Below are positions 35,445-47,219 of a stretch of 64,000 bases of DNA, in pieces (the first letter of the stretch is position 1; each line of letters opens with the position of its first letter). Under the pieces are notes generated by a model. It searched no databases and was not told the DNA's origin. It saw only the letters and a program-made list of their open reading frames with translations. The DNA lies in the NCBI RefSeq assembly GCF_002947535.1, contig NZ_PUAP01000002.1, positions 1-64,000 on the forward strand, read 5' to 3'. This stretch comes from Enterococcus mundtii (lineage in GTDB: Bacteria > Bacillota > Bacilli > Lactobacillales > Enterococcaceae). The translations under genes were made by a program, and so were the position numbers.

Positions 35445-35876
35445 TTAGATCTTATTAGGAAAAGGGATCTTACTTCCTTCTTCATGAATGACTTGTCGAA
35501 ATTCCAAAAATCCGGCTTCAAGCCCACGTAACAAAACTTCTGCTGTCCCAATATTTGTTGCTAAAGGAATATCATATACATCAGCCAAGCGGATCAACGA
35601 AGTGACATCAGGTTCATGAGGTTGAGCTGCTAAAGGATCACGCAGGAAAATCACTAGATCCAATTCATCTTCTGAGATCATTGCGCCAATTTGTTGGTCA
35701 CCACCTAAAGGTCCTGAATTAAACCGATGAACCGATAATCCTGTGGCTTCTGCAATCCGCTGACCGGTTGTCCCTGTCGCGAATAGTTCATGTTGTTCAA
35801 GTATGATTTTATAGGCTGTTGTAAATTTGATCATCAATTCTTTTTTACGATCATGTGCAATCAATGCTATTTTCAT
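35445..35876 (-). CDS. mgsA: Methylglyoxal synthase
   Basis: A 143-residue Mgs[11 protein letters not shown] at the start, ATGTTGQRI (phosphate binding), [13 protein letters not shown] with the catalytic Asp, [15 protein letters not shown] and ATNIGTAE. It converts dihydroxyacetone phosphate to methylglyoxal plus phosphate, relieving sugar-phosphate build-up in the cytoplasm. Length is typical. It appears monocistronic. The gap 35291-35444 holds nothing beyond the folT leader promoter. Confidence 0.95.
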   Translation of the reverse strand: MKIALIAHDRKKELMIKFTTAYKIILEQHELFATGTTGQRIAEATGLSVHRFNSGPLGGDQQIGAMISEDELDLVIFLRDPLAAQPHEPDVTSLIRLADVYDIPLATNIGTAEVLLRGLEAGFLEFRQVIHEEGSKIPFPNKI

Positions 35877-35939
35877 CCGTCCTCACTCCTTTTTTACCAG
35901 TGTAACAAATTTCTTTGTGGTTTGATATTTTTCAAATTT

Positions 35940-36266
35940 CTATAAAAACATATCAAGGACTTCTAGTACATCCACCCATGTTAGAATATCACATTGTTCA
36001 ATTTTTATTATGTTTCTAGCGGTGTAGTCAATTGAACGCAACTGATGTGTAACAACTTGTCCAGAAATGATTTGTGGTTCTTTGATCTTAATATATGTAT
36101 CAAATTTTCTTTCAGTTGATGTGATTGGGCAAATCAAACAAAAACCAGTGTATTGGTTGAAGTTATTCTTACTTACTACCAAACCTGGTCTTCGCTTCTT
36201 TATTTCCTTTCCTCTAGCTGGATCAAAATCCAGCCATACAATATCTTTTTGCTTTGGATAATCCAT
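35940..36266 (-). CDS. mazF: MazF-family toxin (PemK-like endoribonuclease)
   Basis: A 108-residue MazF/PemK fold: DIVWLDFDPARGKEIKKRRPGLVVS holds the catalytic Arg region, then FCLICPITSTERKFDTYIKI and QVVTHQLRSIDY. It is an mRNA interferase that cleaves RNA at short sequence motifs, blocked by the antitoxin encoded immediately upstream. The genes abut without a gap, and the toxin's Shine-Dalgarno (GGGGGAGG) is in the antitoxin's last codons. Confidence 0.9.
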   Translation of the reverse strand: MDYPKQKDIVWLDFDPARGKEIKKRRPGLVVSKNNFNQYTGFCLICPITSTERKFDTYIKIKEPQIISGQVVTHQLRSIDYTARNIIKIEQCDILTWVDVLEVLDMFL

Positions 36267-36500
36267 TTATAGTTCCTCCCCCTCAAGGTTCATCTCATCC
36301 CACTCTTTATCTTCTTGGGTGATTGAATCTCTAAAGCCTGCCCATGCCTCTGGAGTCTTAAAGATATCTTCTTTTTTGGGCTTTAATACATATGTTTCAC
36401 CTATTTTAATAATCGTATATATTTTTCCAACTTCTGGAGAAATATCTTTGGGAAAAATCGCTCCTACAGAATTTCCAATCTTTCTAACAGTCGTTTCCAT
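36267..36500 (-). CDS. mazE: MazE-family antitoxin (AbrB-type DNA-binding)
   Basis: A 77-residue protein with an N-terminal SpoVT/AbrB swapped-hairpin domain (TTVRKIGNSVGAIFPKD) and an acidic C-terminal tail (about 45-77) that would wrap the toxin. ATG at 36500 has GGGAG 9 nt upstream; the ATG at 36509 abuts it. The gene is preceded by a 31-bp near-palindrome overlapping the promoter, which fits autoregulation by the MazEF complex. Confidence 0.9.
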   Translation of the reverse strand: METTVRKIGNSVGAIFPKDISPEVGKIYTIIKIGETYVLKPKKEDIFKTPEAWAGFRDSITQEDKEWDEMNLEGEEL

Positions 36501-36519
36501 TATTATCATCTCCCAGCTT

Positions 36520-36578
36520 ATGTTAAATTGAGTTTAACTTAATTTAACATGAAAATCAAATTTTTTTTTCTTGGTTGC
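36520..36578 (-). promoter_or_regulatory. mazEF promoter with overlapping palindromic operator
   Basis: Near-perfect 31-bp palindrome with arms ATGTTAAATT (36520-36529) and AATTTAACAT (36541-36550). On the minus strand a -35-like TTGATT lies just upstream, and a -10-like TAAACT 17 bp later falls inside the palindrome. Binding there would block RNA polymerase. Confidence 0.7.
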
Positions 36579-36841
36579 CTCCTTTTTTATATCTCTTAAT
36601 ATCTACAAAGTATTATACGCTCTAAGATAATGAATACACGGTAAATCTTTGATAACTTGAGCAGTAAAAACAAAAAAAATAAATTGCCATATTTCTGGAG
36701 TTTGCTCTCATTATTGAAGGATCTGCTTCATGAACATCATTTATTCTATTTTATAGGTGGCAGATTTAGTAATCTCACGCACTTTCCAATTATTTTGTAC
36801 ACATTGACGAAAGTTCCTACGAATTCTTGTTCATTGTGACA
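36579..36841. other. AT-rich intergenic region
   Basis: Between the divergent mazEF and sugar ABC ATPase genes. No ORF with a ribosome binding site and no clear structure. The ATPase promoter begins at its right edge. Confidence 0.35.
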
Positions 36842-36871
36842 TTGATTATAGATAGCGCTTTCAACTATACT
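36842..36871 (+). promoter_or_regulatory. Promoter with catabolite-responsive element (cre)
   Basis: TTGATT (36842-36847), 18-bp spacer, TATACT (36866-36871). Inside the spacer, AGATAGCGCTTTCA (36850-36863) matches the cre consensus TGNAANCGNWNNCA at all defined positions but one, read on the minus strand. CcpA repression of the ATPase gene is expected. Confidence 0.7.
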
Positions 36872-36913
36872 AAACACATCAAATATAAGAAAAAAGAAAG
36901 CGTGGTTTGTACG

Positions 36914-38023
36914 ATGGTAGAAATGGCTCTGAAAAATGTATACAAGAAATATGACAATGCAGAAAACTATTCTGTTACTGACTTTAACTTGGCAATCAAA
37001 GATCGCGAATTTATCGTATTCGTTGGTCCTTCCGGTTGTGGGAAATCAACAACTCTACGAATGATCGCTGGTCTTGAAGATATTTCTGAAGGGGAATTGA
37101 ATATCGGCGGCAAAGTAATGAATGATGTTGCTCCTAAAGACCGTGATATCGCGATGGTATTCCAAAACTATGCCTTATACCCTCACATGACGGTATTTGA
37201 CAACATGGCGTTTGGTTTGAAATTGCGTAAATACGACAAAGCCGATATCAAACAACGTGTAGAAAATGCTGCGGAGATCCTTGGGTTGACTGAATACTTA
37301 AAACGTAAACCTGCTGCTCTTTCAGGAGGACAACGCCAGCGTGTCGCTTTAGGTCGTGCCATCGTACGTGATGCAAAAGTCTTCTTGATGGATGAGCCGT
37401 TGTCAAACTTAGATGCCAAACTACGTGTAGCTATGCGTGCCGAAATCGCGAAGTTGCATCAACGCTTAGAAACAACAACCATTTACGTTACCCATGACCA
37501 AACAGAAGCCATGACGATGGCAGACCGTATCGTCATCATGAAAGATGGATTTATCCAACAAATCGGTTCACCGAAAGAAGTTTATGACACACCGGTCAAT
37601 ATGTTCGTTGCTGGCTTCATTGGTTCACCTGCCATGAACTTTTTCAACGTAAAATTAAGCCAAGGTGTTATCTCAGATGGTCATGGACTAAAATTGAGAA
37701 TCCCTGAAGGTAAAAATAAAGTATTAGTTGAAAAAGGTTATGAAGGCAAAGAACTTGTCTTTGGTATCCGTCCTGAAGATATTCACAGTGAACAAGTTGT
37801 CTTGGACGCCTCACCAGAAACTGTTGTCAATTCAGAAGTCGTTGTATCAGAATTACTTGGTGCCGAAACCATGCTTTATACTCGCACTGGAACAACTGAA
37901 TTTATTTCTAAAGTTGATGCTCGTGACTTCCATAAGCCAGGAGAAATGATCGACCTTGCCTTCAATATCAACAAAGGACATTTCTTTGATAAAGACACAG
38001 AAGATGTCATCACGATCCCTTAA
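36914..38023 (+). CDS. msmX: Multiple-sugar ABC transporter ATPase (MsmX/UgpC type)
   Basis: A 369-residue ATPase: Walker [10 protein letters not shown] (about 41-49), signature LSGGQRQR, Walker [13 protein letters not shown], then a C-terminal OB-fold regulatory domain (about 240-369) typical of MalK/MsmX/UgpC. No permease or binding-protein gene is adjacent, which fits MsmX-like ATPases that energise several sugar importers. The ATG at 36914 is preferred, with a poor Shine-Dalgarno. The frame is open to 36827, but that would include the promoter. Expression is probably under CcpA through the cre site. Confidence 0.9.
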   Translation: MVEMALKNVYKKYDNAENYSVTDFNLAIKDREFIVFVGPSGCGKSTTLRMIAGLEDISEGELNIGGKVMNDVAPKDRDIAMVFQNYALYPHMTVFDNMAFGLKLRKYDKADIKQRVENAAEILGLTEYLKRKPAALSGGQRQRVALGRAIVRDAKVFLMDEPLSNLDAKLRVAMRAEIAKLHQRLETTTIYVTHDQTEAMTMADRIVIMKDGFIQQIGSPKEVYDTPVNMFVAGFIGSPAMNFFNVKLSQGVISDGHGLKLRIPEGKNKVLVEKGYEGKELVFGIRPEDIHSEQVVLDASPETVVNSEVVVSELLGAETMLYTRTGTTEFISKVDARDFHKPGEMIDLAFNINKGHFFDKDTEDVITIP

Positions 38024-38035
38024 TTGACGATAAGC

Positions 38036-38073
38036 AAAAGACCCAAGGATCTTTCGATCTTGGGTCTTTTTTC
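38036..38073 (+). terminator. Terminator of the sugar ABC ATPase gene
   Basis: AAAAGACCCAAGGATC / GATCTTGGGTCTTTT with one bulged G, a TTTC loop and a T run. Confidence 0.9.
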
Positions 38074-38105
38074 TGGTGATTTTTCAGTCTTTATTTGTGT
38101 AATAG

Positions 38106-38732
38106 CTAAACGACTTTTTTGATCGTTCCTTGCATGATCTCTTTCTTTTGCTGTTTTTTAGCAGCAGTGAAGACGGGTACATCAAAGAATTTGCTCAACG
38201 TTCCGGCAATGAAATAAGCAATATTATAATCCACCAAACTATGGATCAAGCCACCGATCCCCATCAAGATGAATACCGTATAGAAGTAGCCTTCTGCATA
38301 GTAGGTTTCCGGCATATTCCCAATGAAAAAGAACACACTCACCACTAACATTTCGATGATCGAGTGAATCACGCCAATCAGTAGATTAAACCCTTGAAAA
38401 CGCCAATTCAATAGGGTGAATTGTCCGTCTTTTAAGACGATCCCTGGTTTTTTCTGTAAATACCATGCACCGATCAGAGCGAACACCAAATGAGACAATG
38501 CACGAAGCGCAATAATCACAGGTGTCGTCAAGAAAAAGCCAAATGTTGTACCTAGCGCTACTGCAACAGCGACACCCGGTGAAAAGAACATTGCGATAAA
38601 TAATGGCACATGTGAAGCTAGCGTAAATGATGCAGGCGGAATCACTATCTTAGGCATGATCATTGGAATAAGAACGCCCATTCCGATCAGCAAAGCGGAA
38701 ATTGTCAATTTTCTTACAGAATTTGTTTTCAT
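38106..38732 (-). CDS. ECF transporter S component, probably niacin type
   Basis: A 208-residue membrane protein with about six helices: 'LTISALLIGMGVLIPMIMPKIVIPPASFTLASHVPLFIAMFFSPGVAVAVALGTTFGFFLTTP' is the general S-component pattern. It ends with a basic tail. The substrate is suggested by the two GTGTCTTGACAC sites around its promoter, which look like binding sites of NiaR, the Firmicutes niacin regulator; NiaX is the matching S component. The identification depends on that regulatory context, so I leave the symbol empty. Shine-Dalgarno AAAGGGAG precedes the ATG. Confidence 0.78.
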   Translation of the reverse strand: MKTNSVRKLTISALLIGMGVLIPMIMPKIVIPPASFTLASHVPLFIAMFFSPGVAVAVALGTTFGFFLTTPVIIALRALSHLVFALIGAWYLQKKPGIVLKDGQFTLLNWRFQGFNLLIGVIHSIIEMLVVSVFFFIGNMPETYYAEGYFYTVFILMGIGGLIHSLVDYNIAYFIAGTLSKFFDVPVFTAAKKQQKKEIMQGTIKKVV

Positions 38733-38748
38733 TTTTTTCTCCCTTTAC

Positions 38749-38808
38749 GTGTCTTGACACATTCGTTTTGACCTATTGTACTGCTAACTTCCTAAAGTGT
38801 CAAGACAC
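38749..38808 (-). promoter_or_regulatory. Promoter flanked by two NiaR-like operators
   Basis: On the minus strand GTGTCTTGACAC (38808-38797) contains the -35 TTGACA, followed by a 17-bp spacer and -10 TACAAT (38780-38775). A second copy in reverse orientation, GTGTCAAGACAC (38760-38749), lies between the -10 and the Shine-Dalgarno. The two 12-mers are exact reverse complements. A repressor binding both would close the promoter. Confidence 0.75.
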
Positions 38809-38890
38809 ATAAAAAGAAACAAGGCGTCTGAAATGCCACCCTCTCTAAAATCGAAGAATTTGTCCTTGATCCTTATTTCCTAAAATAGTC

Positions 38891-38937
38891 AGGCATCACT
38901 TGAAGAATACCTAAAATGGTTTTCTCAAGTGATGCCT
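38891..38937. repeat. Long inverted repeat downstream of ksgA
   Basis: Perfect 13-nt arms AGGCATCACTTGA (38891-38903) and TCAAGTGATGCCT (38925-38937), with further imperfect pairing inside. Neither strand has a U run, so it is not a standard terminator; it may protect the 3' end of the tatD-rnmV-ksgA transcript. Confidence 0.6.
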
Positions 38938-38982
38938 TCATGCTTAGAGTTAAAAGACTTTTTCAGCCTTCTATTCCTCACT

Positions 38983-40421
<1,439 letters not shown>

Positions 40422-40429
<8 letters not shown>

Positions 40430-41198
40430 GCTCTGACAATCCAAATAAATGATGCGCGTTTTTCCATGTTTGTGCCGCTACTTCTTCCATTGGTAATTGA
40501 CGAAGCTCAGCGATCTTTTCGACTGTGTAACGAGTATACCCTGGTTCATTTCTTTTTCCTCGATATGGCACTGGCGCTAAATAAGGAGCATCCGTTTCCA
40601 CTAATAGACGATCCAATGGAACGTTTGTCGCTGCTTCTTGCACATCTAATGCCTTTTTGAAAGTGACGACACCACTGAAAGAAATGTGCATCCCTAAATC
40701 AAGGAAACGTTGTGCCCATTCATAATCACCACTAAAGCTATGCATGATCCCACCAATATCGCGAATGTCCTCTTCTTTTAAAACCTTATAAGTGTCTTCC
40801 AAGGCATCTCTCGTATGGATACTGATTGGTAAGTTCATCTCTTTTGCGATGGCTATTTGTCTTCTAAAAATTTTGTCTTGGACTTCTTTTGGATCTTCCA
40901 TCCAATAATAATCCAGTCCGATTTCTCCTAAAGCAACCACTTTTGGTAAAGTCAATTGTTCTTGCAGTTTATTTTCGATTTCTTTCGTATAGCTACCAGC
41001 TTCTGTAGGATGCCAGCCAATGATGCTATAAATGTTTGGATAATCTTGACTAAGCATCAAGGACTTTTCGATCGTCGGTTTATCAAAACCTACGACAGCC
41101 ATTTTAGTCACACCTAGTTCTTCTGCACGCTGGATCGTTTCAGGAATGTCATCATTGAATTGTTCCGCGTTCAAATGAGTATGAGAATCAAATATCAT
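40422..41198 (-). CDS. tatD: TatD-family metal-dependent deoxyribonuclease
   Basis: A 258-residue TIM-barrel hydrolase: [14 protein letters not shown] (HxH metal ligands), [11 protein letters not shown] (bridging Glu), [16 protein letters not shown] and [12 protein letters not shown] (catalytic Asp). TatD proteins degrade DNA with 3'-5' exonuclease activity and are linked to repair. First gene of the tatD-rnmV-ksgA operon. It lies just downstream of the amino-acid permease terminator. Shine-Dalgarno GGAGAG precedes the ATG. Confidence 0.94.
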
Positions 41199-41288
41199 CT
41201 TTATCTCTCCTTTTCATTAATTACTTTAGCATATAAGCAAGCGTTAAAGAAGTCTCAAAGACTAAAAAACATGAGATATCGTACAAAG

Positions 41289-41324
41289 AAAGACAAGAAA
41301 TGACTTGATTCACTTCTTGTCTTT
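41289..41324 (-). terminator. Terminator of the amino-acid permease gene
   Basis: AAAGACAAGAA (41289-41299) / TTCTTGTCTTT (41314-41324), 10 bp after the permease stop, with flanking A/T runs. Confidence 0.75.
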
Positions 41325-41334
41325 TCATTATCAG

Positions 41335-42657
41335 TTAGTTACTTTCAGTTTGTCTTTTTTTGTAATAAAACACAGGTACACCTAACAATGTGACTAAGAT
41401 CCCGATCAATGCTAAATTCGTTTGTGTGATCAGTGTCATCCCTAAAATAAAGATGGCACCTAAAATCGCAATGATCGGTATCACTGGATAGAGTGGCACT
41501 TTATAAGGACGAGGCATCTCTGGTGCTTTCTTTCTTAAAATAAACACGCCAATAAAAATCAATAAGCTAAATAGCCACATCACAAAAATCAACATATCCG
41601 TCAGAAAATCAAACGACCCTAAACTCATCATGATACAAGCGATTGCTAATTGGAACAACGCAGGTACATAAGGAACGGTGAAGTTTTTTGAAAGCTTTGT
41701 CAACTGGTTACTGAACGGTAATTCGTTTTCTAATGCCATTGCATATGGGACACGAATCCCAGTCAATGTGTACCCATTCAATGCGCCGTAGACAGAGATC
41801 AAGATACCGATCGTAACGATTTTCCCTCCTAGTTCACCGAAGATGACCGCTGACGCATCAGATGAAGCATTCAAGTTCCCGGCAATTTGATCGATCGGTA
41901 AGGTTTTTAAAAAGACGAAGTTGATCAATAGATAAACGAATGTCACAAAACTTAAACCTAGAATAATTGCTTTTGGTAAATCCTTTTCTGGACGTTTCAT
42001 TTCTCCAGCCATAGCTCCGACACCTAACCAGCCGTCGTAAGCGAAAAGCGTCGCCAACAATGCCCCACTAAGTCCTTCTGCCCACGAAACGCCTTGCCCA
42101 GCTTCCACTGGAAATAATTGGACAGTACCTTGTCCTGGTGTCAAAAGCCCCCAAATAATGATCACTGCAATCGGGATCAACTTGACTACCAATGTAATAG
42201 ATTGAACGTACGCACCAACTTTGGTTCCTAAAAGATTCAATCCAGTGATAGATAGTGCTGTAATAATAGCAATCACTAATAAGTAACTTGATGATAGCTG
42301 TAAGAGATTGATCAACTGTGTCGCAAAGATGATCGATAATGCCGCAATGTTCGCTGGAAAATAAATCAAACTTTGTGCCCAACCCAATAAAAAGCTGGGT
42401 AACTTGCCGTAAGCTGCTTCAATGTACTTGACCGCTCCGCCAGTTTCAGGAATGGCAGTGGCTAATTCAGCGACTGTTAGCCCCGCACAGATCGTTAAGA
42501 ATCCCCCTAACAACCACGCGAGTAACGTCAAACTTGTTGATTGTGTACTTGCCACTACCGCTGCTGTTTTAAAAAAGACGCCGGCACCGATCACAGTTCC
42601 CATTACTGTGGATAATGCCCCAAACAAATTGATCTCGCGTTTTAATTTCCCTTTCAT
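41335..42657 (-). CDS. APC-family amino-acid permease (SteT-like)
   Basis: A 440-residue permease with 12 predicted helices. The first helix has the APC signature TVMGTVIGAGVFFKTAAVV, and GWAQSLIYFPANIAALS and ALLATLFAYDGWLGVGAMAGEMKRPEKDLPKAI follow. The pattern and length resemble B. subtilis SteT, a serine/threonine exchanger of the LAT-like branch. The substrate is not certain. The ATG at 42657 has GAGGA 6 nt upstream; the ATG at 42669 is too close to its AGGAA. It appears monocistronic. Confidence 0.87.
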   Translation of the reverse strand: MKGKLKREINLFGALSTVMGTVIGAGVFFKTAAVVASTQSTSLTLLAWLLGGFLTICAGLTVAELATAIPETGGAVKYIEAAYGKLPSFLLGWAQSLIYFPANIAALSIIFATQLINLLQLSSSYLLVIAIITALSITGLNLLGTKVGAYVQSITLVVKLIPIAVIIIWGLLTPGQGTVQLFPVEAGQGVSWAEGLSGALLATLFAYDGWLGVGAMAGEMKRPEKDLPKAIILGLSFVTFVYLLINFVFLKTLPIDQIAGNLNASSDASAVIFGELGGKIVTIGILISVYGALNGYTLTGIRVPYAMALENELPFSNQLTKLSKNFTVPYVPALFQLAIACIMMSLGSFDFLTDMLIFVMWLFSLLIFIGVFILRKKAPEMPRPYKVPLYPVIPIIAILGAIFILGMTLITQTNLALIGILVTLLGVPVFYYKKRQTESN

Positions 42658-42826
42658 CCTCTTCCTCATTTCCTATTTCTTTTTTTATTTTTTTCAGTAT
42701 AACTGAGAAATTTTTATTTTACCATTCTTTTCAGAAATTTGTATTGAAAATATCCCTCTAAAGACGGATGTATTCTCGGCTGACTTCTTATAAAATAAAC
42801 CTACTTGAATTATAAGGAGGTAACCT

Positions 42827-43420
42827 ATGGATTTTCAATCAATCGATCCAAAACTAGCATCTTATCTAAAAGATAAAGGTACTACTTTCTTTCCACAAAA
42901 AGAACAAAAACAATCCAAAATACACTGGTTATTGTTGATTTTATTTGGCTGGTTAACCATTGCGACATTGACACAGCAATTGCTATTGATGGCTGGTTTT
43001 CTTCTGATCGTCACCTTGATCAAAGGACCGGGGATGTTCCTGTGGGGAATCGTCTATACTTTCCTTGTCAGCATATTTCCTCCCATTGCTTTTTTACTGT
43101 CGGTCCTCTTTTTACTACTGAATGTCCAAACGATCGTCAAAAATTGGCGAGTAACGATGATCGGAATTTTTTTCTATGGCTATCCTTTAGCCATGAACGC
43201 ATTACGTCATCTGACTGATTGGGATACAAGATGGTTCTTCGCGATCAGCTTGCTCCTAGGGTTGTTGATCCTTCACACACTATTGATCAAGATCTATGCA
43301 CGTTATGGCAATAGCCGTCTAGTTGCTTGGTATATTCTTTGTATTCCATTTTCGATCGTTGCAGCGCTGTTGCCGACGAAAGTCAAACAACGGTTAAAAC
43401 TAAAGAAAGTCGGACGATGA
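42827..43420 (+). CDS. Polytopic membrane protein of unknown function
   Basis: A 197-residue protein with a soluble N-terminus of about 32 residues and then five or six hydrophobic helices, ending with a basic tail (KVKQRLKLKKVGR). I do not recognise the family. Shine-Dalgarno AAGGAGG 6 nt before the ATG supports expression. It stands alone between the divergent permease gene and the convergent Fic gene. Confidence 0.75.
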   Translation: MDFQSIDPKLASYLKDKGTTFFPQKEQKQSKIHWLLLILFGWLTIATLTQQLLLMAGFLLIVTLIKGPGMFLWGIVYTFLVSIFPPIAFLLSVLFLLLNVQTIVKNWRVTMIGIFFYGYPLAMNALRHLTDWDTRWFFAISLLLGLLILHTLLIKIYARYGNSRLVAWYILCIPFSIVAALLPTKVKQRLKLKKVGR

Positions 43421-43463
43421 TTTCTCATCGTTCGACTTTTTGTTGATCATCTATAAAACTATT

Positions 43464-44225
43464 TTATTGATGAACCGATCCTGTGAATTTCATTTTTTTC
43501 AAAAACTGTTTATACATATCTTGACTCATACCTAAAGTATCAAGTAAATAACCATTCTGGGTTCCCCAATTACTTAAACCTCTGTAGTAGAATTCACGAT
43601 GGACATCTTTGATCACGAAAGGCATGATATTGTGCTTCAAGCATTCTTTGAACATAAGCAAACGTCCCGTACGTCCGTTGCCATCTGCAAACGGATGGAT
43701 GCGTTCATATTTCACATGGAAGTCAGCAATCTCAGCTAAACTTTTGTTCTTTTGATTCTCGTAGTTCGTAATCAAATCCATCATTTCTTTACTTACTTTC
43801 TCTGGTGCTGCTGTTTCAACTTCATCATAACCAAAACCAATCATATTTTGAACAACCTTGAACTCTCCGACAGGTGTTAGCGGATTGTTTTCATCGGTTG
43901 TTCCTCGTTTCAAAATTCGATGTAGTTCTTTGATAAAGTCATTCGATAAGGGTTCTTCGATATGATCGATCACGTAGTCGAAACCTTTGAAATGATTTTC
44001 TGTTTCTTTGATATCATCTAGTTTCGTCGCCTCACCACTTTCAGCAGGAGGGAGAATATTATTTTCAAATATTAAGGCAGTTTGCTTCTCAGATATTCTC
44101 GACCCTTCGATTCGATTGGAATTATACGCCATTTCTACTTGCATCCTATGGTAAATTCCACCATGCAGATTTGCTTTCTTTTCCAGTACAAATCGGGTAA
44201 CTAAATCTAACTTATCCACATTCAT
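43464..44225 (-). CDS. Fic-domain protein with N-terminal inhibitory helix (class II)
   Basis: A 253-residue Fic protein. The active-site motif HPFADGNGRTGR (about residue 175) is complete, including the catalytic His and the ATP-binding GNGR. The N-terminal SNRIEG fits the (S/T)xxxE(G/N) inhibitory helix, so activity should be self-restrained. Fic enzymes transfer AMP to hydroxyl groups on proteins; the target is unknown. The ATG at 44225 has AAGGAG 7 nt upstream. No toxin-antitoxin partner gene is present. A promoter lies at 44359-44388. Confidence 0.9.
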   Translation of the reverse strand: MNVDKLDLVTRFVLEKKANLHGGIYHRMQVEMAYNSNRIEGSRISEKQTALIFENNILPPAESGEATKLDDIKETENHFKGFDYVIDHIEEPLSNDFIKELHRILKRGTTDENNPLTPVGEFKVVQNMIGFGYDEVETAAPEKVSKEMMDLITNYENQKNKSLAEIADFHVKYERIHPFADGNGRTGRLLMFKECLKHNIMPFVIKDVHREFYYRGLSNWGTQNGYLLDTLGMSQDMYKQFLKKMKFTGSVHQ

Positions 44226-44358
44226 CTTTCGTCTCCTTCCAATAGATAGCATAGTTATCCTATTTCATATCAAACGCTAACTAACCCAATGACCTGATCA
44301 CTCGGCTTGGATTGTTTACTTACTCACTTTTTTTCTTATTGTAACATGTATGAATGGT

Positions 44359-44388
44359 TTAATACTGCAGTTCCAAAAAATTTGTCAA
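44359..44388 (-). promoter_or_regulatory. Promoter of the Fic gene
   Basis: Minus-strand consensus TTGACA (44388-44383), 18-bp spacer, TATTAA (44364-44359). It lies about 130 bp upstream of the Fic start codon. Confidence 0.55.
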
Positions 44389-44507
44389 GCAATCAAAGTT
44401 ATAAAAAAGCCGGGGACATTCGTCCTCTCGTACCCCCTAAAATCAAATAAACGGTGTTCGCACAACCTCGTTAGTTTTATTTTGACAGATCTAAGAAAAG
44501 TACCCTA

Positions 44508-44551
44508 CAAAAAAAGAACTATTCTAAGCTTATTTGCTTAGAATAGTTCTT
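44508..44551 (-). terminator. metG terminator
   Basis: Perfect 16-bp hairpin AAGAACTATTCTAAGC / GCTTAGAATAGTTCTT with a 6-nt loop, followed on the minus strand by a T run, 12 bp after the metG stop. Confidence 0.92.
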
Positions 44552-44562
44552 ACAGTCATTGA

Positions 44563-46587
<2,025 letters not shown>

Positions 46588-46849
46588 TTATCGCATGGTG
46601 CGAATTCGTTTCCTTGCTAGTATACCATAAAATAAATACGCTGTTAGCTTTTTTTGATAACTCCTGAAATGTAAAGATGTCCTTTCCTTTCACGAAAACA
46701 TTTATAAAGAACCTACGTTATCGTGATGATCCACTTCCTCCTCTACGCACACTCTCACTCCTTTTTCTTCAAGATCGCATACTCTGCCATTTTTGCTTCA
46801 CAAACATGCTATAATAAGCAATATCATATAAGAAAAGGTTTTGAGATTA

Positions 46850-47128
46850 ATGACAAAAAAACACAAATTATTGCTTATCAGTATTGCTTTACTTTCTCTC
46901 ATCCATCTATTATTTAGTTTTTATTATTTACATCTGTATGGTTATTTCAATCTGCATGGACAATTGAACACGTTCCTTTTGCTCACTTTGATCCTTCGAG
47001 TGGTTTTTGCAGGGTATATCGTCCTCTGTGGATTTTTGGCGATTCGAGAAGAAAAACAAAAGCTTCTTCCATTTTATTTGCTTTTCTTCCTATTTAATCT
47101 GCTCTTACCGTTTCTTTTTCAACTGTGA
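46850..47128 (+). CDS. Small membrane protein of unknown function
   Basis: A 92-residue protein with three hydrophobic helices (about 8-28, 40-62, 72-90) and a basic loop (REEKQK). I do not recognise the family. An extended -10 (TGCTATAAT, 46807-46815) lies 35 nt upstream. The start is probably the ATG at 46850 (AAAAGG 11 nt upstream); a TTG at 46841 is possible. It is divergent from metG. Confidence 0.6.
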   Translation: MTKKHKLLLISIALLSLIHLLFSFYYLHLYGYFNLHGQLNTFLLLTLILRVVFAGYIVLCGFLAIREEKQKLLPFYLLFFLFNLLLPFLFQL

Positions 47129-47219
47129 GTTCGATTTATTTGTCTAGAAATCTTTGGTTTTCATGGAGATTCTGCTACAATAAAGTAAAAAGTACCTTAA
47201 CATAACGGGAGGTGTGAAA

